From Pseudomonadales bacterium (GTDB taxonomy: Bacteria; Pseudomonadota; Gammaproteobacteria; Pseudomonadales; UBA5518), in the NCBI GenBank assembly GCA_022072145.1, contig JAJVIG010000005.1:124001-188000 (forward strand): a stretch of DNA of 64,000 nucleotides. Direction: 5' to 3'. Positions 28,741 through 40,169 of the stretch are shown piece by piece. Made by a program: the position numbers and the translations under genes. Position 1 is the first letter of the stretch. Each line of letters starts with the position of its first letter. The notes beneath the pieces were generated by a model that was given only the letters and a program-made list of their open reading frames with translations, made no database searches and was not told the DNA's origin.

Positions 28741-30230
28741 GCCAACCGTTGTTCGCGCAGCGCGCGGCCGGGGTGCTGCTGCACCTGAGTTCGCTGCCGT
28801 CGCCCTACGGTGGTGGCGACATGGGGCATTCCGCCTACCGTTTCGTCGAGTTCCTCGCCGCGGCCGGGGCGCGCGTGTGGCAGGTGCTGCCGCTCGCGCC
28901 GACGCACGCCGACGGTTCGCCGTACAACGCCACCTCCGCGCATGGCGGCAATCCGCGCCTGATCAGCCTGGACTGGCTGGCCGATCGCGGCCTGCTGGCG
29001 GCTGCGGAGTTGCAGCGGGTGCGCGAGCGTGGCGCCGATCGCCAGTGGGCGCTGGACGTGGCGGCGCAGCGTTTCGCCGCCGCGTGCGCCACCGATGGCA
29101 CGCGCCGCGAACGCTTCGCGGCCTGGTGCGCCGGGCAGCTCTGGCTCGAGGACTATGTGCTGTTCACCGCGATCGCCGAGACCGGCGCCGGCACCGTCTG
29201 GACCGACTGGGAGCCGGGGCTGCGCGATCGCGACGCCGGCGCGCTCGGGGCCGTGGCAGGGCGTCTGCGCGAGCGCATCGCGGCGCTGCGTTTCGAACAG
29301 TACGTGTTCGACCGCCAGTGGCAGGAGCTGCGCGCGTACGCGGCAAGTCACGCGGTAACGATCTTCGGCGACATGCCGATCTTCGTTGCGCACGACAGCG
29401 CCGACGTGTGGGCGGCGCGCGGGCTGTTCCGGCTCGATGCGGCGGGCCGGCCGGTGACCGTCACCGGGGTGCCGCCGGATTACTTCAGCGCCGATGGGCA
29501 GCGCTGGGGCAACCCGCACTACGACTGGGACGCGATGGCCGCGGACGGTTTCGGCTGGTGGCGGCGGCGCATCGCCGCCGAGCGCCGCCGCTTCGACCTG
29601 GTGCGCATCGACCATTTCCGCGGTTTCCACGCCTGTTGGCACATCGATCGCGAGGCGCCGTCGGCGGCGCTCGGGCACTGGGAGGACACGCCGGGCGAGG
29701 CGGTGCTCGGTGCGCTGCTCGAGGTGGCGGGAGAAGGCACGCTGGTTGCCGAAAACCTCGGCATCATCACGCCGGCGGTCGAGGCGCTGCGCCGGCGCTT
29801 CGCCTTGCCCGGCATGCTGGTGCTGCAGTTCGCCTTCGACGGTGACGGCGCCAATCCCTACCTGCCGCACAACCACGAGGCGCTCAACGTGGTGTACACC
29901 GGCACCCACGACAACGACACCACCCGCGGCTGGTTCGCGGCGCTCGACGAGCCGACCCGCGAGCACGTGCTCGACTATCTGGGTGCTCCCGGCGAAGCGA
30001 TGCCGTGGCCGCTGGTGCGCGCCGCGCTGGTCTCGGTCGCACGACTCGCGGTGATCCCCATGCAGGATCTGCTCGAGCTCGATTCCAGCCATCGCATGAA
30101 CCGCCCGGGCACCACGGTCGGCAACTGGAGCTGGCAGTGCCAGCCCGGCCAGCTCACGGCCGAACTGGCCGCGCGGCTGCGTGCGCTGTTCGGCACCTAC
30201 GGCAGACTGGCGCCGGCCGCGGGCGGTTGA
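28737..30230 (+). CDS. malQ: 4-alpha-glucanotransferase (amylomaltase)
   Basis: Transfers maltodextrin segments (disproportionation); GH77, 497 residues, the compact Thermus-like length. The catalytic triad is seen at D292 (VRIDHFRGFHA), E339 (VAENLGIITP) and D392 (GTHDNDTT), nearly the same numbers as Thermus amylomaltase. The GTG start at 28737 overlaps the GH57 stop codon (GTGA). With GH57 and GlgP it would recycle the short chains left by phosphorolysis. The next gene (PilZ) starts 70 bases later on the same strand. Confidence 0.95.
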   Translation: MSQPLFAQRAAGVLLHLSSLPSPYGGGDMGHSAYRFVEFLAAAGARVWQVLPLAPTHADGSPYNATSAHGGNPRLISLDWLADRGLLAAAELQRVRERGADRQWALDVAAQRFAAACATDGTRRERFAAWCAGQLWLEDYVLFTAIAETGAGTVWTDWEPGLRDRDAGALGAVAGRLRERIAALRFEQYVFDRQWQELRAYAASHAVTIFGDMPIFVAHDSADVWAARGLFRLDAAGRPVTVTGVPPDYFSADGQRWGNPHYDWDAMAADGFGWWRRRIAAERRRFDLVRIDHFRGFHACWHIDREAPSAALGHWEDTPGEAVLGALLEVAGEGTLVAENLGIITPAVEALRRRFALPGMLVLQFAFDGDGANPYLPHNHEALNVVYTGTHDNDTTRGWFAALDEPTREHVLDYLGAPGEAMPWPLVRAALVSVARLAVIPMQDLLELDSSHRMNRPGTTVGNWSWQCQPGQLTAELAARLRALFGTYGRLAPAAGG

Positions 30231-30300
30231 CATGAGTCATTGCAATCCCGTGCAGGCAGGGAAAGAATGGCGCCGATACCATTGCGGCGGAGGGCGGATC

Positions 30301-30630
30301 ATGGAGCATCGTCACCATGCACGCGTCCCGGTGGGAATTACCACGCTGATCTACCGGCGTGGCCTCCCCATCGCCACCGGCCGCATACGCGACGCCAGTA
30401 CCCACGGTGTGTTCATCGAAACCGAATGCTGCGAACTCGCCCGCCACCAGCGCGTGCAGTGCGAGCTGCGCACGGCCGAGGATCGCCCCGGGGCGATGCA
30501 GTGCGTCTGGGGTTCGGTGGTGCGTACCGGCGAGGACGGGGCGGCGCTCGAGCTCGATGCCGGCGAGGTGCAGGTAGCCGATGCGATGATCGCCTTCGTC
30601 AAGCGCAACGGCGCGAGCGTGCACGGCTGA
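30301..30630 (+). CDS. PilZ domain protein with intact c-di-GMP motif
   Basis: Stand-alone PilZ protein of 109 residues, a cytosolic c-di-GMP receptor. Both halves of the binding signature are present: R4-HHA-R8 (RxxxR) at the N-terminus and D31-A-S33-TH-G36 (DxSxxG), with the beta-barrel strands following. There is no other domain, so it must act by binding a partner. The ATG at 30301 is chosen since RxxxR must be at the very start of the domain; an ATG at 30232 would add 23 residues. It sits 70 bases behind malQ and 35 before an Hsp20 gene, on the same strand, which suggests the c-di-GMP state affects this storage/stress unit. Confidence 0.82.
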   Translation: MEHRHHARVPVGITTLIYRRGLPIATGRIRDASTHGVFIETECCELARHQRVQCELRTAEDRPGAMQCVWGSVVRTGEDGAALELDAGEVQVADAMIAFVKRNGASVHG

Positions 30631-30664
30631 TGTGAGTATCGTTGGGGGCGAGGAGGACGCGATC

Positions 30665-31204
30665 ATGGCAATCGAGAAGTCGAAACCGGGCCGCAAGGGC
30701 GTTGCGGCCAAACCGAAGACCGGCAAGGCGCAGCAGGCGGTGACGGCGCAGGCCAAGGCGCGCGCACCGCGCTCGCTGAGCCCCTTCGAGGAAATGGACG
30801 TGCTGTTCGACCGGCTCTCGCGCGGGCTGATGTCGCGCATGGGCTTCCCGGCGCTCGGCGACATGGGCTGGCCGTTCCAGGCGCACGCACCGAAGGTCGA
30901 CGTGATCGACCGCGGCAAGGAGATCCTGGTCCGGGCCGAGATCCCCGGCGTGACCAAGGACGAGCTGCACATCTCGCTGACCGACCAGACGGTCACGATC
31001 CGCGGCGAAACGCACAAGGAGAGCAAGGAGGAGCACGGCGATTATTTCCGGCGCGAGATCGCCAGCGGCAGCTTCCAGCGCACGCTGGCGCTGCCGGTCG
31101 AGGTGGTCGGCGATCAGGCCAGCGCGAGCTTCCGCGACGGGGTGCTGGAGCTGGTGCTGCCCAAGGTCGAGAAGGCTCCCTCGCGCAAGGTCCGTATCGA
31201 CTGA
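30665..31204 (+). CDS. Small heat-shock protein, Hsp20/alpha-crystallin family
   Basis: ATP-independent holdase chaperone of 179 residues. The alpha-crystallin domain occupies about residues 78-165 (KVDVIDRGKEILVRAEIPG to LELVLPKVE), and a short C-terminal tail follows. The N-terminal 45 residues are unusually rich in Lys and Ala (KPGRKGVAAKPKTGK), unlike the aromatic-rich arm of most members, and may bind nucleic acid or acidic partners. AGGAGG precedes the ATG by eight bases. No sigma-32 promoter or ROSE-like thermometer is evident in the 34-base gap after the PilZ gene, so it is probably read through from upstream. Confidence 0.9.
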   Translation: MAIEKSKPGRKGVAAKPKTGKAQQAVTAQAKARAPRSLSPFEEMDVLFDRLSRGLMSRMGFPALGDMGWPFQAHAPKVDVIDRGKEILVRAEIPGVTKDELHISLTDQTVTIRGETHKESKEEHGDYFRREIASGSFQRTLALPVEVVGDQASASFRDGVLELVLPKVEKAPSRKVRID

Positions 31205-31227
31205 ATACGCCACTCGAACACACGACC

Positions 31228-31252
31228 GCGCGCGGGATGCACACCCGCGCGC
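31228..31252 (+). other. 9-bp-stem hairpin without T run between hsp20 and the GAPDH-like gene
   Basis: Perfect inverted repeat GCGCGCGGG / CCCGCGCGC around a 7-base loop, lying 24 bases after the Hsp20 stop and 35 bases before the next start. No T tract follows, so it is more likely a transcript-stabilising or partial-attenuation hairpin than a terminator. Confidence 0.5.
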
Positions 31253-31286
31253 CGGTCGCACGTTGCCTGCAAGGAGGAGAACCGGG

Positions 31287-32288
31287 ATGCCCGAGGCCAA
31301 GAGTAGACAACGCGTCGGCCTGATGGGGCTGGGGCAGATGGGCCGCCAGATCTATCGGCTGGCCGCGGCGGCGGACGACGTCGAGATCGTGGCGGTGGCC
31401 GACATCGGCAAGCCGCAGGTGTTGCAGTACCTGCTCGAGACCGGCGCCGAGGACGGTTTTTCGTGCCGGCTCGAGGGCAATCACCTGCGCGGCGACGGGT
31501 TCAGCACGCGCATGCTGCAGCTGGTGGCGCCGGGTGACGTGCCGTGGGATGCCTTCGGCGTCGACTGCGTGATCGATGCGACCAGCCGTTACCGCCAGCG
31601 CGCGCACGCCGAGGCGCAGCTCGCCGCCGGCGGCCGGCGGCTGGTCTACGCCTCGCTGGCCGAGCAGCCCGACCGCGTGCTGATAGCGGGAATCAACGAA
31701 GCCGAGGCCAGCGCCGCGGACCGCGTGGTGTCGGCCGGCTCGCCGACCACCAACGCCTTCGCGCTGCTGCTCGATGCGATCGATCGCGCGCTCGGCGTCG
31801 AGTACGCGACCATGACCACGATCCACGCCTACACCAGCGACCAGCCGCTGCAGGACTACGCGCAGGGAGATCAGCGCCGCAGCCGTTCCGCCGCGCAGAA
31901 CATCATCCCGAACGCCAACGCGTCGGCGGCCTGCATCGAGCAGCTGCTGCCGCGCTTCGCGGGCCGGCTGTCGGGGTGTGCGCTGAACGTGCCGGTGCAG
32001 CACGGTTCGCTGCTCGACCTCAACTGCGTGCTGCGCGAGGTGGCGGATGCCGGGCGCATCAACCAGGTGATGCGCGAGGCAGCGGCGGCGCGCCCGGAGC
32101 TTATCGGTGTCGCCGAGGACCCGATCGTGTCCTCGGACGTGATCGGCTGCCGGCAGTCGCTGCTGTTCGATGCGCAGGGCACCCAGCGTGCCGGAACGCG
32201 CATGGTGAAGACGCTGGCGTGGTACGAGACGCTCGGCCACGCCTGCCGCGTGCTCGACGTGGTGCGTGCCTACGCGGTCCGGGGCTGA
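31287..32288 (+). CDS. GAPDH-like protein lacking the catalytic cysteine
   Basis: A 333-residue homologue of type I glyceraldehyde-3-phosphate dehydrogenase (same length as its neighbour). The N-terminal nucleotide motif is GLMGLGQMGRQIYRL instead of INGFGRIGR. The active-site loop reads SAGSPTTNAF: Pro153 stands where GAPDH has the nucleophilic Cys (SNASCTTNC in the next gene, C150). The general-base His is kept (H180 in TIHAYTSDQ), as are RRSRSAAQNIIP and SSDVIG. Without Cys it cannot form the thioacyl intermediate, so a dehydrogenase function is unlikely. It may be a regulatory subunit, moonlighting protein or an enzyme with other chemistry. RBS AAGGAGGAG at 31271-31279; it ends 15 bases before gap. 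Confidence 0.85.
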   Translation: MPEAKSRQRVGLMGLGQMGRQIYRLAAAADDVEIVAVADIGKPQVLQYLLETGAEDGFSCRLEGNHLRGDGFSTRMLQLVAPGDVPWDAFGVDCVIDATSRYRQRAHAEAQLAAGGRRLVYASLAEQPDRVLIAGINEAEASAADRVVSAGSPTTNAFALLLDAIDRALGVEYATMTTIHAYTSDQPLQDYAQGDQRRSRSAAQNIIPNANASAACIEQLLPRFAGRLSGCALNVPVQHGSLLDLNCVLREVADAGRINQVMREAAAARPELIGVAEDPIVSSDVIGCRQSLLFDAQGTQRAGTRMVKTLAWYETLGHACRVLDVVRAYAVRG

Positions 32289-32303
32289 GGGAGGAAGACG
32301 GCC

Positions 32304-33305
32304 ATGAGAGTTGCTATCAACGGGTTCGGCCGCATCGGGCGTTCGGTGTTCCGCATCCTCGACCGCCGCGACGACGTCGAGGTGGTCGCGATCAACGACG
32401 TGTTCGACGACGCGGCGCTGATGTACCTGCTGCGCTACGACACCGTGATGGGACCGTTCCGCGGACCGCTGGCGCTCGAGGACGGTTGCCTGGTCACCGC
32501 GCACGGGCGCACGCGCATGCTCGGCGAGAAGGACCCGACCGCGCTGCCGTGGCGCGAACTGGGCGTGGATGTGGTGATCGAGGCCACCGGCAAGTTCAAG
32601 AAGCGCGACGAGTTGCAGCGCCACCTGGATGCGGGTGCTGCGCGCGTGATCCTGACCGTGCCGGCCAAGGACGAGATCGACTACACCGTGGTGCTCGGCG
32701 TGAACGACGCGGGCCTGCAGCCCGGGCACCGGATCGTGTCGAACGCGAGTTGCACCACGAACTGCCTGGCGCCGGTGGCGCGCGTGCTGCACGAGAACTT
32801 CGGCATCGTCGAAGGCGTGATCAACACCGTGCACGCCTACACCAACGACCAGCGCCTGGCCGACGTGCCGCACAGCGACTGGCGGCGCAGCCGCGCGGCG
32901 GCCGAGAACATCATCCCGACCACCACCGGCGCCGCGCGCGCGGTCGGCAAGGTGCTACCCGAGCTGAAGGGGCGCCTCGACGGCATCGCCTCGCGGGTGC
33001 CGGTCCCCGACGGCTCGGTGGTGGACCTGTTCGTCGAGCTCGGGCGCGATGTGAGCGTCGCCGACGTGCACCGCGCGATGGCCGAGGCAGCCGGATCGGC
33101 GCAGCTGAAGGGCATCCTGCAGTACACCGAGCAGCCGGTGGTGTCCTCCGACGTGATCGGCAACCCGCATTCGTCGATCTTCGACGCCGGCTTCACGGCC
33201 GTGCGCGGCGGGCGCTTCCTGAAGTGCCTGAGCTGGTACGACAACGAGTGGGGCTATTCGCAGCGCGTCTGCGACCTCGTGGAGCGCTTTCGCGCCTGGG
33301 CCTGA
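32304..33305 (+). CDS. gap: Glyceraldehyde-3-phosphate dehydrogenase, type I
   Basis: Oxidises glyceraldehyde-3-phosphate to 1,3-bisphosphoglycerate with NAD+. The 333 residues have the standard features: INGFGRIGRSVFRI (Rossmann loop), SNASCTTNC with nucleophile C150, general base H177 (TVHAYTNDQ), and the C-terminal SWYDNEWGYSQRV. Whether NAD or NADP is preferred, or erythrose-4-phosphate is a substrate, cannot be decided. It follows the cysteine-less homologue by 15 bases, so both are likely made from one message, possibly as mixed tetramers. Confidence 0.96.
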   Translation: MRVAINGFGRIGRSVFRILDRRDDVEVVAINDVFDDAALMYLLRYDTVMGPFRGPLALEDGCLVTAHGRTRMLGEKDPTALPWRELGVDVVIEATGKFKKRDELQRHLDAGAARVILTVPAKDEIDYTVVLGVNDAGLQPGHRIVSNASCTTNCLAPVARVLHENFGIVEGVINTVHAYTNDQRLADVPHSDWRRSRAAAENIIPTTTGAARAVGKVLPELKGRLDGIASRVPVPDGSVVDLFVELGRDVSVADVHRAMAEAAGSAQLKGILQYTEQPVVSSDVIGNPHSSIFDAGFTAVRGGRFLKCLSWYDNEWGYSQRVCDLVERFRAWA

Positions 33306-33330
33306 CGGGGCGAAGCGATCCACACCACAG

Positions 33331-33355
33331 CGTCCGGGCTGCACCCGGACGGTTT
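33331..33355 (+). terminator. Hairpin terminator after gap
   Basis: Perfect 8-bp stem CGTCCGGG (33331-33338) / CCCGGACG (33344-33351) with a 5-base loop, followed by GTTTTCG. The stem shares its sequence with the composite palindrome that starts two bases further on, so it may itself be a remnant of that repeat family reused as a terminator. Confidence 0.6.
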
Positions 33356-33357
33356 TC

Positions 33358-33506
33358 GTAGGTCCGGGCTGTGCCCGGACATGAATTGTTCGGCCACAGG
33401 CCGAACCTACGCAGACATGTTCGGCCAAACGCCAAATCGCGGGCATGTTCGGGCAAATGCCGAACGTACGCGGGCATGTTCGGGCAAATGCCGAATCGCG
33501 GACATC
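33358..33506 (+). repeat. Composite palindromic repeat (site A) plus degenerate half-units
   Basis: One full 53-bp unit at 33358-33410: GTAG, hairpin 1 (GTCCGGGC/GCCCGGAC), a short ATGAATT linker, hairpin 2 (GTTCGGCC/GGCCGAAC), CCTAC. The outer GTAGG and CCTAC also pair, so the whole unit can fold as a three-way cruciform. From 33411 to about 33506 three degenerate half-units follow (GTTCGGGCAAATGCCGAAC and variants). The rest of the 369-base gap, 33507-33674, is the pyrG leader, in which I see no clear promoter or structure. Confidence 0.85.
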
Positions 33507-33602
33507 GTCGGTCGCGGGCCCACGCGGCGCCCGCACTGACCGGGCAGGCGGCGACCTCGTTGATGCGGTGGTTTCGTTGAGGCGGCGGAACCTTTCTGGT
33601 AA

Positions 33603-37515
<3,913 letters not shown>

Positions 37516-37561
37516 ACACGATGGCCGGCGCGATGCATCGGTGCGGTCCGGGAATGCCCGC

Positions 37562-37843
37562 ATGATCCGCTGGAAGTGGGTCTGCGGCGCGCTCGGCCTG
37601 CTGCTGCTCGCGCTGCAGGCCGCGCTGTGGATCGGGCAGGGCAGCGTGGCCGAGGTGGTGGCGCTGCAACGCCAGATCGATGCCTACCGCCAGGGCAACG
37701 CGGCGCTGCGCGATCGCAACCGCCGCCTCGAGGTCGAGGTGCAGGAGTTCAAGAGCGGGCTCGACAGCGTCGAGGAAATGGCGCGCGAGGAGCTCGGCAT
37801 GGTGCGCGAAGGCGAGACTTTCTATCTGCTGGTCAAACCCTGA
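37562..37843 (+). CDS. ftsB: Cell division protein FtsB
   Basis: Bitopic divisome protein, 93 residues. One membrane segment (about residues 7-24, GALGLLLLALQAALW) is followed by a periplasmic coiled coil (about 28-65, LQRQIDAYRQGNAALRDRN) and a C-terminal EELGMVREGETFY block conserved in FtsB. It would form the FtsQLB complex that licenses septal peptidoglycan synthesis. The ATG at 37562 fits a short cytosolic tail. It ends three bases before ispD. Confidence 0.93.
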   Translation: MIRWKWVCGALGLLLLALQAALWIGQGSVAEVVALQRQIDAYRQGNAALRDRNRRLEVEVQEFKSGLDSVEEMAREELGMVREGETFYLLVKP

Positions 37844-37846
37844 CCC

Positions 37847-38581
37847 GTGGGCGCGCAGGGCAGCGACGGCACGCGTGAAGCGACCCCGGTGTGGGTGGCG
37901 GTTCCGGCGGCCGGCAGCGGCGCGCGCATGGGCGCCGGCATCCCCAAGCAATACCTGCCGCTGGCCGGCAAGCCGCTCGCGGAACACACGCTGGCCGCGC
38001 TGCTCGCGGTGGCGCAGCTGCGCGAGACCGTGGTCGCGATCGCGCCGGGTGACCCGCACTGGCCGGCGCTCGCGCCAGCCCTGCGTGCGCGCGTGCGCGT
38101 GGTCGATGGCGGCGCGACGCGCGCTGCCTCGGTTGCGAACGCGCTGCGCGGTTTCTCGCGCCGGCCGGATCCCGGAGACTGGGTGCTGGTGCACGATATG
38201 GCGCGTCCCTGCGTGCGCCCCGGGCGGATCGCCGCGATGCTGCGCGAACTGGACGCGGACCCGGTCGGCGGGCTGCTCGCGCTGCCGCTGGCCGATACGC
38301 TGAAGCGCGCCGACGCCGCGCAGCGCGTCGCGGCCACGGTGCCGCGCGATGCGCTCTGGCGCGCGCAGACGCCGCAGGTGTTCCGTTTCGCGCTGCTCGA
38401 ACGCGCGCTGGACGAGGCGCTCGCCAGCGGGGAGGAGATCACCGACGAGGCGATGGCGATCGAGCGGCTGGGGCTGCAGCCGCGCCTGCTGCCCGGCAGC
38501 GAGGACAACATCAAGGTCACGCGTCCGGAGGATCTGGCGCTTGCCGAATACCACCTGGCGCGCCAGGGAGCGCAGTCATGA
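37847..38581 (+). CDS. ispD: 2-C-methyl-D-erythritol 4-phosphate cytidylyltransferase
   Basis: Third step of the MEP isoprenoid pathway: makes CDP-ME from MEP and CTP. The 244 residues begin with [20 protein letters not shown] (nucleotidyltransferase loop) and have [13 protein letters not shown] and the [14 protein letters not shown] end. GTG start at 37847, three bases after ftsB; it overlaps ispF by ATGA (38578-38581). Confidence 0.96.
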   Translation: MGAQGSDGTREATPVWVAVPAAGSGARMGAGIPKQYLPLAGKPLAEHTLAALLAVAQLRETVVAIAPGDPHWPALAPALRARVRVVDGGATRAASVANALRGFSRRPDPGDWVLVHDMARPCVRPGRIAAMLRELDADPVGGLLALPLADTLKRADAAQRVAATVPRDALWRAQTPQVFRFALLERALDEALASGEEITDEAMAIERLGLQPRLLPGSEDNIKVTRPEDLALAEYHLARQGAQS

Positions 38582-39063
38582 GAATCGGCCACGGCTACGA
38601 CGTGCATCGCTTCGGCGACGGCGAGGCGGTGACGCTCGGCGGCGTGCGGATCGCGCACACGCACGGACTGGTAGCGCATTCGGACGGCGACGTCGCGCTG
38701 CACGCGTTGTGCGACGCGTTGCTCGGCGCGATCGCCGCCGGCGACATCGGACACCATTTCCCCGACTCGGACGTGCGCTACCGCGGCGCGGACAGCCGCG
38801 AACTGCTGCGCGCCTGCATGGCGCTGGTGCGTGCGGCCGGTTACCGGCTCGGCAACGCCGACCTGACGATCGTCGCCGAGGCGCCGCGGCTCGCGCCGCA
38901 CATCGCGGCGATGCGCACGAACATCGTCGCAGACCTCGGCGCGCGCGCAGCGGACGTGAACGTGAAGGCCACCACCAGCGAAGGGCTCGGTTTCACCGGC
39001 AGGCGCGAAGGCATCGCCGCGCACGCGGTGGTGCTGCTGGTGAGGGAGGACCACGCTGCATGA
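38578..39063 (+). CDS. ispF: 2-C-methyl-D-erythritol 2,4-cyclodiphosphate synthase
   Basis: Fifth MEP-pathway step; 161 residues, homotrimer with zinc between subunits. The zinc ligands are visible: D8 and H10 in GHGYDVHRF and the His in [18 protein letters not shown]; the catalytic loop [11 protein letters not shown] is complete. It overlaps ispD upstream and pcm downstream by four bases each (ATGA), so ispD-ispF-pcm are translationally coupled. In many gammaproteobacteria truD and surE stand between ispF and pcm; both are absent here. Confidence 0.97.
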   Translation: MRIGHGYDVHRFGDGEAVTLGGVRIAHTHGLVAHSDGDVALHALCDALLGAIAAGDIGHHFPDSDVRYRGADSRELLRACMALVRAAGYRLGNADLTIVAEAPRLAPHIAAMRTNIVADLGARAADVNVKATTSEGLGFTGRREGIAAHAVVLLVREDHAA

Positions 39064-39716
39064 ATCGCGACGGCATCGGCATGACCTCGCAGCGCACGCG
39101 TGCGCGGCTCGTCGAGCGGTTGTTCGAGCAGGGAATCACCGATATCCGCGTGCTCGAGGTGATGCGCACCACGCCGCGCCACCTGTTTGTCGACGAGGCG
39201 CTCGCGCATCGCGCCTACGAGGACGCCGCGCTGCCGATCGGTTTCAACCAGACGCTGTCGCAGCCCTACACGGTGGCGCGGATGACCGAACTGCTGCTCG
39301 CCGGCGGTCGGCCGGCGAACGTGCTCGAGATCGGGACCGGCTCCGGCTACCAGACCGCGGTGCTCGCGCAGCTGGTCGGGGAGCTGTGTTCGGTCGAGCG
39401 CATCCGCGCGCTGCAGGAGCGCGCCCGTCTGCGCCTGCGCGAGCTGAAGATCTACAACGTCGCGCTGCGCCACGGCGACGGCTTCGCCGGCTGGCCGTCG
39501 CGCGCGCCGTTCGACGGCATCCTCACCACCGCCGCGCCGCGCAGCGTGCCGGAGGAACTGGTGCGCCAGCTGCGTGTCGGCGGGCGGCTCGTGATCCCGA
39601 TCGGTGATGACCGCTCGCAGCGCCTGACCGTGGTGACGCGTACCGAGGGAGGGCACGAGGCGCGCGAGGTCGAACCGGCACGTTTCGTGCCGCTGGTGAG
39701 CGGCACGGTGCGCTGA
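39060..39716 (+). CDS. pcm: Protein-L-isoaspartate O-methyltransferase
   Basis: Repairs isoaspartyl damage with SAM; 218 residues. The substrate loop ([28 protein letters not shown]) and SAM motif [16 protein letters not shown] are typical. The start is ATG 39060 overlapping the ispF stop. It is the usual companion of nlpD-rpoS, but a 453-base gap with a hairpin element separates them here. Confidence 0.95.
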   Translation: MNRDGIGMTSQRTRARLVERLFEQGITDIRVLEVMRTTPRHLFVDEALAHRAYEDAALPIGFNQTLSQPYTVARMTELLLAGGRPANVLEIGTGSGYQTAVLAQLVGELCSVERIRALQERARLRLRELKIYNVALRHGDGFAGWPSRAPFDGILTTAAPRSVPEELVRQLRVGGRLVIPIGDDRSQRLTVVTRTEGGHEAREVEPARFVPLVSGTVR

Positions 39717-39730
39717 GAGCCAGCAGAGGG

Positions 39731-39892
39731 TGTCGCAAAACCTCTCACCGTGGGACGGTGCCAGCGCGCGGCGGCGATTCCACACCCGTGGGGCGCCGTG
39801 AATACGTCCGTGTAGGCTCGAACGCCGCATCCCTGCGGCGTACGCCCACCGGTGTGAAATCGCCGCCGCACGCTTCGCGGGCTTTTGCGACA
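39731..39892. repeat. 162-bp MITE-like element folding into one long hairpin
   Basis: Ends are perfect 10-bp terminal inverted repeats TGTCGCAAAA (39731-39740) / TTTTGCGACA (39883-39892). Inside lies a second inverted pair of 25 bases with two mismatches (39768-39792 and 39845-39869), and at the tip CGCCGC/GCGGCG (39823-39840). Nearly the whole element can thus fold on itself. It starts 15 bases after the pcm stop. No coding content. It may be a non-autonomous mobile element, a bidirectional terminator, or both. No flanking target duplication is obvious. Confidence 0.75.
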
Positions 39893-39997
39893 GCCTCAGC
39901 AGCCGGGCCGCGGAATGCCGCTCATGGCCAGGTGAGAGGTGTCCAGGCCTCCCGGATTTTCCACAGAAATGTGAAAAACTACCGTTTTCACCAACGT

Positions 39998-40032
39998 GGA
40001 CGGTTGACATCCGTCCGTGAACGGCGCAAATT
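39998..40032 (+). promoter_or_regulatory. Candidate promoter of nlpD-rpoS with TTGACA inside a palindrome
   Basis: A perfect -35 hexamer TTGACA (40004-40009) is framed by GGACGG...CCGTCC (39998-40003 and 40011-40016). The base 17 positions on begins CAAATT, a poor -10. The surrounding 39950-40130 is clearly AT-richer than the rest of the window. The palindrome could be an operator over the -35. Apart from this and the 162-bp element, I see nothing in the 453-base gap. Confidence 0.4.
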
Positions 40033-40169
40033 GCCTTTAAGCAAATCGTTGAAAAATCATACCGATAAAAACTTTTCTTAAACAGGACGCGCAGTAAAGT
40101 CGCGCAAAAGCATAAAATAGGGCCGGATCCACGAGGGGATGGCCTGGGACACACCAGCCAACGGAATGA

